Source: an uncultured Ruminococcus sp. (GTDB taxonomy: Bacteria > Bacillota > Clostridia > Oscillospirales > Ruminococcaceae). From it: a DNA stretch of 64,000 nt. This document shows, piece after piece, positions 26,691 through 34,885 of the stretch (positions are counted from its first letter, which is position 1; every line of letters begins with the position of its first letter). Below the pieces are notes generated by a model, which saw only the letters and a list, made by a program, of their open reading frames with translations, was not told where the DNA came from and made no database searches. The translations under genes were made by a program, and so were the position numbers. The stretch lies in assembly GCA_934463425.1 (NCBI GenBank), contig CAKSJP010000004.1:1-64000 (forward strand). Reading direction: 5' to 3'.

Positions 26691-26719
26691 ATCATAGCAT
26701 AAGCTGCGACGATTGTCAA
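26691..26719 (-). promoter_or_regulatory. Consensus sigma-A promoter reading antisense to the peptide gene
   Basis: Minus strand TTGACA (26714-26719), 17 bases, TATGAT (26691-26696): the same boxes and spacing as the sense promoter at 26419-26447. It lies in the gap after the stop codon at 26749. Confidence 0.8.
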
Positions 26720-26748
26720 GTATACGGAAATATTTTTTGCAGCACCGC

Positions 26749-27165
26749 CTAGAAATCGCACACGACCTGCACCGCCAAATTACTGGGGTCAGATGTTCCG
26801 TCTACTCTGTAGACCTCTAACGCCAGCTTCAAATCTTCCAGCATTTGCGATCTGATATTCCCCGGTATGTATCTCAAGGGATTTTCCCATGAGGTTTGGA
26901 AACTCCAGATTCGCGTATTCGGCAGCCGGTTTTCCTTTTTCAGCGGCAGGATCATCTCTTGATCTTTCCAGTGAAAAAAGAACAATTCCTCATTCGGATA
27001 ATCCCGATGCACGCCGATTGCAAACAAAAACACATCTTTTCCTGCATCTATGATCCACTCTCTCGGCTTGAGAATCCCTAAAACGGGAGATAACGGATCG
27101 GGGATCTGCTTCGCTGCAAACTGTTCCCGCTGTTCTGCCGTCAATGCTTCGATTTCAAATGCCAT
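26749..27165 (-). CDS. Hypothetical protein, 138 residues
   Basis: Not recognised. A soluble protein beginning MAFEIEALTAEQREQF. The central part PREWIIDAGKDVFLFAIG and ELFFFHWKDQEMILPL has an alternating strand pattern that would fit a small immunity-like alpha/beta protein, which is inference. GGAGG precedes the start. It ends 30 bases from the antisense promoter of the peptide locus. It may be cotranscribed with the membrane protein gene 46 bases upstream. Confidence 0.7.
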   Translation of the reverse strand: MAFEIEALTAEQREQFAAKQIPDPLSPVLGILKPREWIIDAGKDVFLFAIGVHRDYPNEELFFFHWKDQEMILPLKKENRLPNTRIWSFQTSWENPLRYIPGNIRSQMLEDLKLALEVYRVDGTSDPSNLAVQVVCDF

Positions 27166-27210
27166 GCCGCGCCTCCTGATGTACGACTTTTTACCATTTC
27201 TTTTTGCAGA

Positions 27211-27504
27211 TCACTGCATCTTCATGGAAAGGATCGCCGACAATACGGTCAGAAAGCCTGCGCCTGCGGCAACAATTGCCGGAAGGGTTCCGCCCTTTCC
27301 CACCATCAGGCTGGCGAATCCGCCCAGAACGGCAATGCCGCCCAAAATGGCTGCCACCAGAACAGACAGCCACAACAGTGACGCGATTCCGGCTGCGGCA
27401 AGCCCCAGAGAGACCAGTCCCAGCATCAGCGCAGTGGCTTCCCGCGGGGTGCGCTCCCGTTTTTCCTTTTTCGGTTTTGACTGCTTTTCGGTTTTTTCTT
27501 TCAT
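27211..27504 (-). CDS. Small hydrophobic membrane protein, 97 residues
   Basis: A basic N-terminus (MKEKTEKQSKPKKEKRER) followed by three hydrophobic segments (about 27-45, 48-68, 76-96). No motif is recognised; proteins of this type in Oscillospiraceae are usually annotated as DUF or hypothetical. The start at 27504 has GAGGTGA nine bases upstream. It follows pheT by 30 bases and is likely the third gene of the pheST transcript. Confidence 0.75.
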   Translation of the reverse strand: MKEKTEKQSKPKKEKRERTPREATALMLGLVSLGLAAAGIASLLWLSVLVAAILGGIAVLGGFASLMVGKGGTLPAIVAAGAGFLTVLSAILSMKMQ

Positions 27505-27534
27505 GGAAATCACCTCGAACACAATACGCCGCGA

Positions 27535-29934
27535 TTATGCTTCACGCAGCACGGCATCCATGGCAGCCAGTGCTTTCAGCACACGCTTCATAGCCGCATC
27601 TGCCTGCTCGTCGGTCAGCGTTCCCTCGTGAGAACGCAGCCGCAGCGAGAACGAAACGCTCTTCTTTCCGGCAGCGATCTGGTCGCCCTTGTATACGTCA
27701 AACAGAGTCACTTCTTCCAGCAGTTTTCCGGCAGCCTGTGCAATGGCTTCTTCCATCTTGCCAACCGGCAGTGCATCATCGCACAGCAGGCTCAGGTCAC
27801 GGGTGATCGCCGGGAACTTCGGCAGCGGACGATAGGTCACTTCTGCCTCTGCCATCTCTGCCATTTCCTGTACCAGCAGCTTTGCCACATAGGTTCTCGT
27901 GCCGATGCCATAGGTTTTCTGTACGGTCGGATGCAGTTCGCCCAGATAGCCGATGGGCGTTTCGCCGCAGAGGATCACTGCGCTTCTGCCCGGATGGAGT
28001 GCACAGCATTCTGCAAAAGCACCCTCTGCCTCAGACGGGCGCACATAGGTGTATTTCGGCAGACGCAGCTCCTTCAGCAGCGCATCCACAGCGCCCTTCA
28101 GTGCAAAGAAATCTGCATCGCCGCCGTACATGCCGATGGTCAGACGGTTCGGCTCATTGGGCAGTGTATCCGGACCGGTAGGCAGGTATTCCTTGCCGAT
28201 CTCATACAGTGCCACTGCGGCATTCCGGTTCTTATAGTTGGTTGCCAGTACATCCAGCATGCAGGGCAGTGTGGTGGTGCGCATGATGCTGGTGTCCTCA
28301 CCCAGCGGATTGGTAATGGTGATGGTCTTGCGCAGTTCGCTGTCTGCCGGGAGACCGATGCGGTCGAAGCACTTCGGCGAGGTGAAGGAATAGGTCAGTG
28401 TGCCGTAATAGCCCAGACCCACCATGGTCTGTTCTGCCTTCCGCAGGAACTGCTGCTGCGGTGTCAGCTGTGCCTCAGCCACGCCGCGGATTACTGTGGA
28501 CGGGATATTGTTATAGCCATAGATCCGGGCAACCTCTTCTGCGATATCCGCCGGACGCTCCAGGTCGATCCGGAAGCTGGGAGATACGCAGACATCGCCC
28601 TTGACCTGAATGTCCAGGGATTCCAGTGTCTTTACCATCTCTTCCCGGGAGATCTCTGTGCCCAGGAAGCGGTTGATCCAATCCGGGTCGAAGGGGATCT
28701 CTGCCGGCTTTGCGGTGCGGTTGTCCACTTCAATGCACTCTGCCACCGGTTCGCCTGCACCCAGCAGTTCTACCAGTTCCATGGCGCGCTTCAGCGTGCG
28801 CTGGCAGCCGTCCGGATCCAGACCCTTTTCATACCGTGCCGATGCATCGGTACGCATGCCCAGTTTCTTTGCGGTACGGCGCACCTGTACCGGCTCGAAG
28901 TATGCGGACTCGAAGATCACGGTATTGGTATCGTCCATGATGCCGCTGTACTCGCCGCCCATAACGCCTGCAACAGCGATAGGCTTTTCTGCATCGGCGA
29001 TGATGAGCATTTCCGGAGAAAGCTGACGCTCCTGACCGTCCAGTGTGGTGATGGTCTCGCCGTCCTTGGCGTTGCGGACAACGATCTTGCCGTCCTTGAC
29101 ATAGCGCTGGTCAAAAGCGTGCATGGGCTGGCCATATTCCAGCATCACATAGTTGGTGATATCCACCAGATTGTTGATGGGACGCACGCCGCTGGCACGG
29201 AGACGCTCCCGCATCCAACGGGGAGACGGGCCGATCTTTACGTTCTTTACCATGCCGGCAATATAGCGCGGACAGAGCTGTGCATTTTCCACAGCCACAG
29301 ACAGGCTGTCGCTCAGCTTCTCCCCGGAGCCGTGAAATTCCGGCGCTTTGACGTTCAGCGGCTTGCCGAATGTGACAGCAGCCTCTCTCGCCAGACCCAC
29401 TACAGACAGGCAGTCCGGGCGGTTGGAGGTGATCTCAAACTCTACAGAGGTATCATTCAGTCCGATGGCCTCGTGGATATCCTGTCCCGGCTTGCAGTCC
29501 TCTTCGATGAGGAAAATGCCGTCCTCAATGGCATAGGGGAAGTCGTGCTTGGTCAGACCCAGTTCGCCCAGGGAGCAGAGCATGCCGTTGCTCTCTACGC
29601 CGCGGAGCTTGCCCTTTTTAATGTGTACACCGCCGGGCAGATCTGCGCCGATCATTGCCACCGGCACCAGTGCGCCCTCCACAATATTCTGTGCACCGGT
29701 CACGATCTGGATGGGTGCATCTCCGCCCACGTCTACCTGGCAGACCTGGAGATGGTCAGAATTTTCATGGGGCGTAATGGAAACCAGCTTGCCGACGATC
29801 ACATTCCTGACAGCCTCGCCCTCGGTTTCATATGTTTCTACTTTAGAGCCGCTCATGGTCATGCCGGCGCAAAATTCCTTGACGGAAACGCCGCAGTCTA
29901 CATAATCAGCCAGCCATTTCATCGATAAATTCAT
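27535..29934 (-). CDS. pheT: Phenylalanyl-tRNA synthetase beta subunit
   Basis: A 799-residue beta subunit of the alpha2-beta2 PheRS. It has the N-terminal EMAP-like tRNA-binding domain (VIVGKLVSITPHENSDHLQVCQ), the B3/B4 editing domain (near 200-380), B5 and catalytic-like domains, and the C-terminal anticodon-binding ferredoxin fold (PKFPAITRDLSLL). The length is normal. It starts 17 bases after pheS; both are controlled by the T-box leader. Confidence 0.97.
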   Translation of the reverse strand: MNLSMKWLADYVDCGVSVKEFCAGMTMSGSKVETYETEGEAVRNVIVGKLVSITPHENSDHLQVCQVDVGGDAPIQIVTGAQNIVEGALVPVAMIGADLPGGVHIKKGKLRGVESNGMLCSLGELGLTKHDFPYAIEDGIFLIEEDCKPGQDIHEAIGLNDTSVEFEITSNRPDCLSVVGLAREAAVTFGKPLNVKAPEFHGSGEKLSDSLSVAVENAQLCPRYIAGMVKNVKIGPSPRWMRERLRASGVRPINNLVDITNYVMLEYGQPMHAFDQRYVKDGKIVVRNAKDGETITTLDGQERQLSPEMLIIADAEKPIAVAGVMGGEYSGIMDDTNTVIFESAYFEPVQVRRTAKKLGMRTDASARYEKGLDPDGCQRTLKRAMELVELLGAGEPVAECIEVDNRTAKPAEIPFDPDWINRFLGTEISREEMVKTLESLDIQVKGDVCVSPSFRIDLERPADIAEEVARIYGYNNIPSTVIRGVAEAQLTPQQQFLRKAEQTMVGLGYYGTLTYSFTSPKCFDRIGLPADSELRKTITITNPLGEDTSIMRTTTLPCMLDVLATNYKNRNAAVALYEIGKEYLPTGPDTLPNEPNRLTIGMYGGDADFFALKGAVDALLKELRLPKYTYVRPSEAEGAFAECCALHPGRSAVILCGETPIGYLGELHPTVQKTYGIGTRTYVAKLLVQEMAEMAEAEVTYRPLPKFPAITRDLSLLCDDALPVGKMEEAIAQAAGKLLEEVTLFDVYKGDQIAAGKKSVSFSLRLRSHEGTLTDEQADAAMKRVLKALAAMDAVLREA

Positions 29935-29951
29935 CGTCTCTTACCTCCCAC

Positions 29952-30971
29952 TCAGAACTGTTCCAGGAACCGATAGTCATTCTCATAGAGCAGACGCATA
30001 TCGCCGATGTTATAGCGGCGCATTGCGATACGCTCCAGACCCAGACCAAAGGCAAAGCCGGAATATACGCTGCTGTCGATGCCGCAGCCCTCCAGAACCT
30101 TCGGGTGCACCATGCCTGCGCCCAGCAGCTCGATATAGCCTTCGCCCTTGCACATCCGGCAGCCCTTTCCGTGGCACTGGAAGCACATCACGTCAACCTC
30201 TGCGCTGGGTTCTGTGAACGGGAAGTGGTGGGGACGGAGACGGATCTTGCAGTCATCGCCGTACAGGCGCTGCATCAGCAGCTCCAGTGTGCCCTTGAGG
30301 TCTGCCATGGTGATGCCCTTGTCTACCACCAGACCCTCGATCTGATGGAACAGCGGCGAGTGTGTGGCATCTACCGCATCCGAACGGTATACCCGTCCCG
30401 GAGAGATCACGCGGATCGGCGGCTTCTGGTTTTCCATGACATGCACCTGAACCGAAGAGGTCTGGGTACGCAGCAGAATGTTGTCTGTAATATAAAAGGT
30501 ATCCTGGGTGTCCCGCGCCGGGTGATCCGGCGGCAGGTTCAGCGCCTCAAAGTTGTAGTAGTCATACTCCACTTCCGGGCCGTCTGCCACAGAAAAGCCC
30601 ATGCCCAGGAAGATCTCGCGGATCTCGTTTTCCACGATGGTCAGCGGATGCATGCTGCCCACCTTCTGCTTCTTGCCGGGGAGCGTGATGTCCAGTGTCT
30701 CTGCTTCCAGCTTGTGTGCCAGCATGGCATCTGCCAACTTCTTCTGTTTTTCTGCCAGCGCGTTTTCGATGTCCGCACGCACCTGGTTTGCCAGCTGACC
30801 CATTGCCGGCCGCTCTTCCGCAGAGAGCTTGCCCATCTGCTTGAGGATGCCGGTCAGTTCACCCTTTTTGCCCAGATACTGTACACGCAGATTTTCCAGC
30901 ACTTTGGAATCTGCACAATCCGACAGCGCTTTTTTTGCAGCGAGGCGGATCGCTTCCAGTTGTTCTTTCAT
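29952..30971 (-). CDS. pheS: Phenylalanyl-tRNA synthetase alpha subunit
   Basis: A 339-residue catalytic subunit of PheRS, class II. A coiled N-terminal arm is followed by motif 2 (residues near [20 protein letters not shown]) and motif 3 ([17 protein letters not shown]). A cysteine-containing stretch [17 protein letters not shown] lies between them as in many Firmicutes. The start at 30971 has AAAGGAAC before it. First gene behind the T-box leader. Confidence 0.97.
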   Translation of the reverse strand: MKEQLEAIRLAAKKALSDCADSKVLENLRVQYLGKKGELTGILKQMGKLSAEERPAMGQLANQVRADIENALAEKQKKLADAMLAHKLEAETLDITLPGKKQKVGSMHPLTIVENEIREIFLGMGFSVADGPEVEYDYYNFEALNLPPDHPARDTQDTFYITDNILLRTQTSSVQVHVMENQKPPIRVISPGRVYRSDAVDATHSPLFHQIEGLVVDKGITMADLKGTLELLMQRLYGDDCKIRLRPHHFPFTEPSAEVDVMCFQCHGKGCRMCKGEGYIELLGAGMVHPKVLEGCGIDSSVYSGFAFGLGLERIAMRRYNIGDMRLLYENDYRFLEQF

Positions 30972-31033
30972 AATATCGTTCCTTTCCTCCGCAGTCCATG
31001 CGGTCATTTGGCTCTATGGGAAACACACATATC

Positions 31034-31372
31034 AAAAAAGCCCTGTCCTGCGAAAACAGGACAAGGCCAACGCTTGCTCAAACCACCCATTTTCAAAGAG
31101 CCATCACTCTTCTGCCTTTAATGCAGGCACTACATCCAAGCCTAATTTTGGAAAAGAATTTACAGGAGACCTGTGCTTTTTCCAGGTTCAGCGCAGCCAC
31201 TCAGAAGGGAACTTCGGTGTATTCCGCCGGACGGGCTCTCAGCATTTCCCGTTCTCTGTGCCGGCAGATCAGAGGCCAGTTTTTTCTGCGGCGAGATTCT
31301 GCCGCAATTTCCATATATTTTCCAAACTGTCCGTGCCTCGAAATACACTTACTCGCTTCGTCATCGTGTTTT
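31034..31372 (-). promoter_or_regulatory. T-box riboswitch controlling pheST
   Basis: A leader of about 340 bases between the promoter and pheS. Near the 5' end is GCGAGTAAG, of the AGTA type found in Stem I. The candidate specifier is TTC (phenylalanine) at 31209-31211 within GAAGTTCCCTTC. Near the 3' end AAAATGGGTGGTTTGAGC resembles the T-box sequence but departs from the usual ACCGC part. It is followed by the terminator stem CTTGTCCTG / CAGGACAGGGC and TTTTTT (31034-31067). Uncharged tRNA-Phe should favour read-through. Confidence 0.82.
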
Positions 31373-31380
31373 CAATAGCT

Positions 31381-31409
31381 ATTATACCTGCTTTGTCGAA
31401 TAAAATCAA
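31381..31409 (-). promoter_or_regulatory. Promoter of the T-box/pheST operon
   Basis: Minus strand TTGATT (31404-31409), 17 bases, TATAAT (31381-31386). Confidence 0.8.
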
Positions 31410-31429
31410 GTCTTTTTGAAAATTTTTTC

Positions 31430-31458
31430 TTGAAATTTTTTTAGAAGTATGGTATAAT
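31430..31458 (+). promoter_or_regulatory. Promoter of the 31626 membrane protein gene
   Basis: TTGAAA (31430-31435), 17 bases, TATAAT (31453-31458); divergent from the pheST promoter. The 5' leader is about 160 bases, with no clear function. Confidence 0.75.
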
Positions 31459-31625
31459 AGAATATGGACATTGCAAAAGGTTTGTTTCATTCCACTTTTC
31501 AACCTTGGATTTGTACAACATGTACATGCCTGAAGTATTCCCTTCTGAGGCAGTGTCCGGCAGAATGAAGACGGAACGGAGAGTGCAATATTTTGCCCTT
31601 CCCTTCCAAAAAGGAGCTTTACAAT

Positions 31626-32147
31626 ATGGACAATTTTGCGGAGTACATGGTGAAAAAGCAGCCGGATTCCCGGGATAACGCCAAAAAAGCAGGGATCATC
31701 GCACTGGCAGTTCTGCTGAGTGCCGCTTCTGTATTTCTGGTTTTTATCACACATATCCCGTTTATTTTGATTATCACCTGTGCTGTCATTTACGGTGCAT
31801 ACTTTCTGCTCACGGGTCTTTCGGTAGAGTATGAGTATGCCGTCACCAACGGCGAAATGGATGTGGACAAGATCGTTGCCCGGCGCAAGCGCATACATCT
31901 CATCACCGTGGACGTAGGAAAGTTCGATGCCTACGGTGCGCTGACGGACGACATCCCCGATGACGAAAACCGCACGATTGTGCTTTGTTCCGACAATACC
32001 GGAGAGGGCGAATACTACGCCGACCTGGAGACTGAGGACTATGGTGCGACCCGGATCATTTTCACGCCGAACGACGCAGTGGACGAAGCCATTACCGCCG
32101 CCCTGCCGCGCCAGCTAAGATTTCAGAACGGAGCGGCACAGAAATGA
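31626..32147 (+). CDS. Two-span membrane protein of unknown function (DUF6106-like)
   Basis: A 173-residue protein, beginning MDNFAEYMVKKQPDS, with two adjacent transmembrane helices (residues about 22-42 and 44-64) and a cytoplasmic C-terminal half. That half starts YEYAVTNGEMDVDKIVARRKR, the pattern of a small bacterial family of unknown function. AAGGAG lies 10 bases before the ATG. Overlaps the DUF1294 gene (ATGA), so the two are translationally coupled. Confidence 0.78.
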   Translation: MDNFAEYMVKKQPDSRDNAKKAGIIALAVLLSAASVFLVFITHIPFILIITCAVIYGAYFLLTGLSVEYEYAVTNGEMDVDKIVARRKRIHLITVDVGKFDAYGALTDDIPDDENRTIVLCSDNTGEGEYYADLETEDYGATRIIFTPNDAVDEAITAALPRQLRFQNGAAQK

Positions 32148-32431
32148 CGGCGCTCCAGATCCGGTATATCCTGTGGGGACTCTGGGCAGCCGTGAACCTG
32201 CTCGCCTTTTGTCTCATGGGCATCGACAAGCACCGCGCCCGGAAACACATGTGGCGCATTCCGGAAAAGACGCTGTTTCTCCCGGCAGTTCTGGGCGGCG
32301 GCATCGGCGGCACAGCTGGCATGTTCTATTTCCGGCACAAGACAAAGCACTGGTATTTCCGCATCTTTTTCCCGCTGCTGGCGATCCTGCAGCTGGCAGG
32401 GCTGGGATACCTGCTCCTGTACAACCGATGA
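32144..32431 (+). CDS. DUF1294 membrane protein
   Basis: A 95-residue protein with three hydrophobic segments. The motif MGIDKHRARKHMWRIPEKTLF followed by GGGIGGTAGM is characteristic of DUF1294. Some DUF1294 domains are fused to cold-shock domains; this one is free-standing. It starts inside the stop codon of the previous gene. Confidence 0.88.
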   Translation: MTALQIRYILWGLWAAVNLLAFCLMGIDKHRARKHMWRIPEKTLFLPAVLGGGIGGTAGMFYFRHKTKHWYFRIFFPLLAILQLAGLGYLLLYNR

Positions 32432-32432
32432 G

Positions 32433-32461
32433 GCGGTCTCTGAAAGACCGCGGTTTCTTAT
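32433..32461 (+). terminator. Terminator after the DUF1294 gene
   Basis: GCGGTCT, loop CTGAA, AGACCGC, then GGTTTCTTATTTT. The T tract is interrupted. Confidence 0.65.
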
Positions 32462-32488
32462 TTTCCGAACCCGTTAGGAGGTTTTTTT

Positions 32489-33799
32489 ATGACACACCCG
32501 ACGATCCTAAAACTTGGCACACTTCTCACTGCTGCAGCTCTGTGTGTATCCAGCCTGCCCTGCGGCACGGCGTTTGCGGAAGAAACAGCAGCATCGAATC
32601 GCATTGATAAACAAACACCAGAAGTTCTGGTACAAAGCGCAGAACGCGGCGACTTTCTCATGCTTGGATTTGCCTGCATGGTAGAAGCTGCCAACACAGG
32701 CGTCGGCAAAGATGCCAGCTTTTCGGATACTACCCTGCAGCTGTTGGATCTGAACCAGTCCGGCACAATCGACAGTGCCGATGCCAGCACGTTCCTCTAC
32801 TGGTGCGCTTATTACGGTGCAAACGGTACATATCTGGATGAAGCCGCAGCATTTCTGGAACGCTGGGATGCTGCGTTCAGCAGTGTCACCACCACAGCTC
32901 CCGCTGAAACAACACTGACAGAAACAACTTCTGACACAGAGATCACCACAACGGTCACGGTTTCTGAAACAGAGGCATCCAGTGCATCTGATACCATTCT
33001 TACGATGGCAAATACATCGACTGCAGCAACCACCACAGAAACGTCTGCTGCAAGCACCGCGGCGACAACAACAACAACTGCCTCTGCCGCGACCACAACC
33101 GCCGCAGTCACCACAGCAGCAACAACTACAGCGGCAACAACTACCACAAACCGCGGCGGCGCATGGGCACAGAAGGATTCCTACATGGGCGTGGATGTCT
33201 CCAAGTATCAGACCAACATCGACTGGAACGCCGTAAAGGCTTCGGGCATCGACTTCGGCATCATCCGCGCCGGATACGGCAAGGTTGCCAGCCAGAAAGA
33301 CCCGTACTTTGAGCAGAACATGAAAAATGCCAAGGCTGCCGGCATCGCCTGCGGCACATATTGGTACAGCTATGCCAAGACCCCGGATGAGGCCAAGCAG
33401 GAGGCAGAGCTTTTCGCCAGCGTAATCAGCGGTTATACCTTCGAGTATCCGGTAGTCCTGGACATCGAAGACCCGTCTCAGGCGACGCTCTCCAAGGAGC
33501 AGATCTCCTCGATCATCACCGCATTCTGTGATGTCATGGAGTCCAAGGGCTATTACGTCAGCCTTTACAGCTACGCAAGCTTCCTGAATGACAAGGTTTA
33601 TGCATCCGTCCTGGAAGACTATGACATCTGGGTGGCGCACACCGGTGTCAGCCGTCCGTCCTACACCAAGACAAGCTATGGCATGTGGCAGTATTCCCAC
33701 AAGGGCTCTGTCAACGGCATCAGCGGCGAGGTAGACATGAACTACAGCTATAAGTGCTATCCCGATCTGATGACAAAGTATCATCTGAACGGCTTCTAA
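32489..33799 (+). CDS. Secreted GH25 lysozyme with N-terminal dockerin-like segment
   Basis: A 436-residue secreted muramidase that would cut peptidoglycan. Signal peptide residues 1-30 (ends GTAFA). Residues about 55-110 hold a dockerin-like calcium loop, DLNQSGTIDSADA (87-99), but only one clear repeat. A Thr/Ala-rich linker runs from 133 to 221. The GH25 domain covers about 231-436, with GVDVSKYQ (D236) and VVLDIED (D325, E327) as the active-site acids. Module order, dockerin-like first and catalytic last, is unusual. AGGAGG precedes the ATG. Likely role: wall turnover, or digesting other bacteria. Confidence 0.9.
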   Translation: MTHPTILKLGTLLTAAALCVSSLPCGTAFAEETAASNRIDKQTPEVLVQSAERGDFLMLGFACMVEAANTGVGKDASFSDTTLQLLDLNQSGTIDSADASTFLYWCAYYGANGTYLDEAAAFLERWDAAFSSVTTTAPAETTLTETTSDTEITTTVTVSETEASSASDTILTMANTSTAATTTETSAASTAATTTTTASAATTTAAVTTAATTTAATTTTNRGGAWAQKDSYMGVDVSKYQTNIDWNAVKASGIDFGIIRAGYGKVASQKDPYFEQNMKNAKAAGIACGTYWYSYAKTPDEAKQEAELFASVISGYTFEYPVVLDIEDPSQATLSKEQISSIITAFCDVMESKGYYVSLYSYASFLNDKVYASVLEDYDIWVAHTGVSRPSYTKTSYGMWQYSHKGSVNGISGEVDMNYSYKCYPDLMTKYHLNGF

Positions 33800-33812
33800 A
33801 CAAAAGCAATAC

Positions 33813-33851
33813 AAAAAGGGCATCCTGCCGACACAGCAGGATGCCCTTTTT
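33813..33851. terminator. Bidirectional terminator between the GH25 and sortase genes
   Basis: AAAAAGGGCATCCTGC and GCAGGATGCCCTTTTT form a perfect 16-base stem between convergent genes. Confidence 0.9.
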
Positions 33852-33865
33852 CTTTTGTATGCAGA

Positions 33866-34663
33866 TCAGTATTCTCCCAGACACTGCCCGAACAGCAGGC
33901 AGCGGATGCCGTCGTCTGCTCCGGAATTACAGGTCTGAAGCGCGATCATCTTGTCCTCATAGGTGGGCGGATCGTCCTCCGGCGCATACCACACAAGGGC
34001 GGTGGAGCGCATCTGTTCCAGATACTTGTAGAATTCCGAGCGGTTCAGCGTGATACGGTTCCAGTAGTCGAACTCTGCGCCGTCCTCGCCGTTCAGCACA
34101 GAGGATGCCACAATGCGGTAGAGATACCGCTTTTCCAGAGTCGCCACCTCAAAATAGATGTGCTGTTTGCCCCAGGCTTCCTCTTTAAAGTTCTTGACGG
34201 CGTGGAACATAGAGCCGTTGCCCATGTTGTGTCCATAGAGAAGCGTGTTCTCCGTCTCGCCGATCTTGCCGCGAAAGTCCTCGAAGATGCTCCCGGCAGA
34301 GCTGTGATTGCCCTCCCAGTCGCGGTCGATGTAGTAGGCGTTATCGTCCTTCTGCACAATGGGGTAATCAATGGGCGTATCATTCACATAGACCCAGCCC
34401 ACAACATCCGGATTTTTCTCGTGATGCTGCTTGACCTTTTCCATGTCGATGTGCATGGTGTAGTCATAGCTGGCTGTTGTAGTCGTTGTCACGGTAGTTG
34501 TGGTCGTGGTTGTGGTCGTTGTGGTGAGAATCGGTATGGCGTCCGGCGCAGAGACCTTATCCGCGCGGCTCACGACGATCACCACCGCGACGATCACCGC
34601 CAGCAGTGCGATCCCCAGACCGATCAGAAACTTGTCCAGACGTTTCAGCTTTTTCAGTGCCAA
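33866..34663 (-). CDS. Class B sortase
   Basis: A 265-residue membrane-bound transpeptidase that attaches surface proteins to the cell wall. Transmembrane residues are about 12-32; a poly-threonine spacer (47-63) follows, which is unusual for a sortase and resembles the linkers of neighbouring surface proteins. Catalytic residues by motif: H145 in YGHNM, C245 in LQTCNSG, R254 in DGIRC. The region between is of the SrtB type. No sortase-sorted LPxTG substrate was seen in the window; the GH25 gene lies convergent to it and the LRR-dockerin gene just upstream. Confidence 0.92.
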   Translation of the reverse strand: MALKKLKRLDKFLIGLGIALLAVIVAVVIVVSRADKVSAPDAIPILTTTTTTTTTTTVTTTTTASYDYTMHIDMEKVKQHHEKNPDVVGWVYVNDTPIDYPIVQKDDNAYYIDRDWEGNHSSAGSIFEDFRGKIGETENTLLYGHNMGNGSMFHAVKNFKEEAWGKQHIYFEVATLEKRYLYRIVASSVLNGEDGAEFDYWNRITLNRSEFYKYLEQMRSTALVWYAPEDDPPTYEDKMIALQTCNSGADDGIRCLLFGQCLGEY

Positions 34664-34726
34664 TGGATATACCCCCAGGTTACGCAGTTATTTCTGCCGC
34701 AAAACTGCGGACAGATTCCAGTAATA

Positions 34727-34755
34727 AGTATACCGTTTTTCTGCGGGCTTGTCAA
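34727..34755 (-). promoter_or_regulatory. Promoter of the sortase gene
   Basis: Minus strand TTGACA (34750-34755), 17 bases, TATACT (34727-34732). Confidence 0.8.
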
Positions 34756-34797
34756 GAGAAAACTTTCTCCGCGGGCGCAAATCCTGATGGGCGGAAA

Positions 34798-34838
34798 CCC
34801 CTCTGTCACTTCGTGACATCTCCCCTTTCAGGGGAGAC
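34798..34838. repeat. Dispersed palindromic intergenic repeat
   Basis: CCCCTCTGTCACTTCGTGAC followed by ATCTCCCC-TTTCA-GGGGAGAC: two short hairpins in a row. It matches from memory a repeat abundant between genes of gut Firmicutes. It lies between the sortase promoter and the LRR gene end and may double as a terminator for the latter. Confidence 0.6.
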
Positions 34839-34885
34839 TTCTTTCTGTTTCAGAAAATGGATCTGCGTATTTTCCCTAGACTCTG

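Noticed and set aside
27628..29928. A plus-strand open frame of 766 codons
   Set aside because: It is the antisense of pheT, which carries all expected domains; the product has a non-protein-like composition.
32880..33150. Second low-complexity repeat block
   Set aside because: Coding for the Thr/Ala linker of the GH25 protein.
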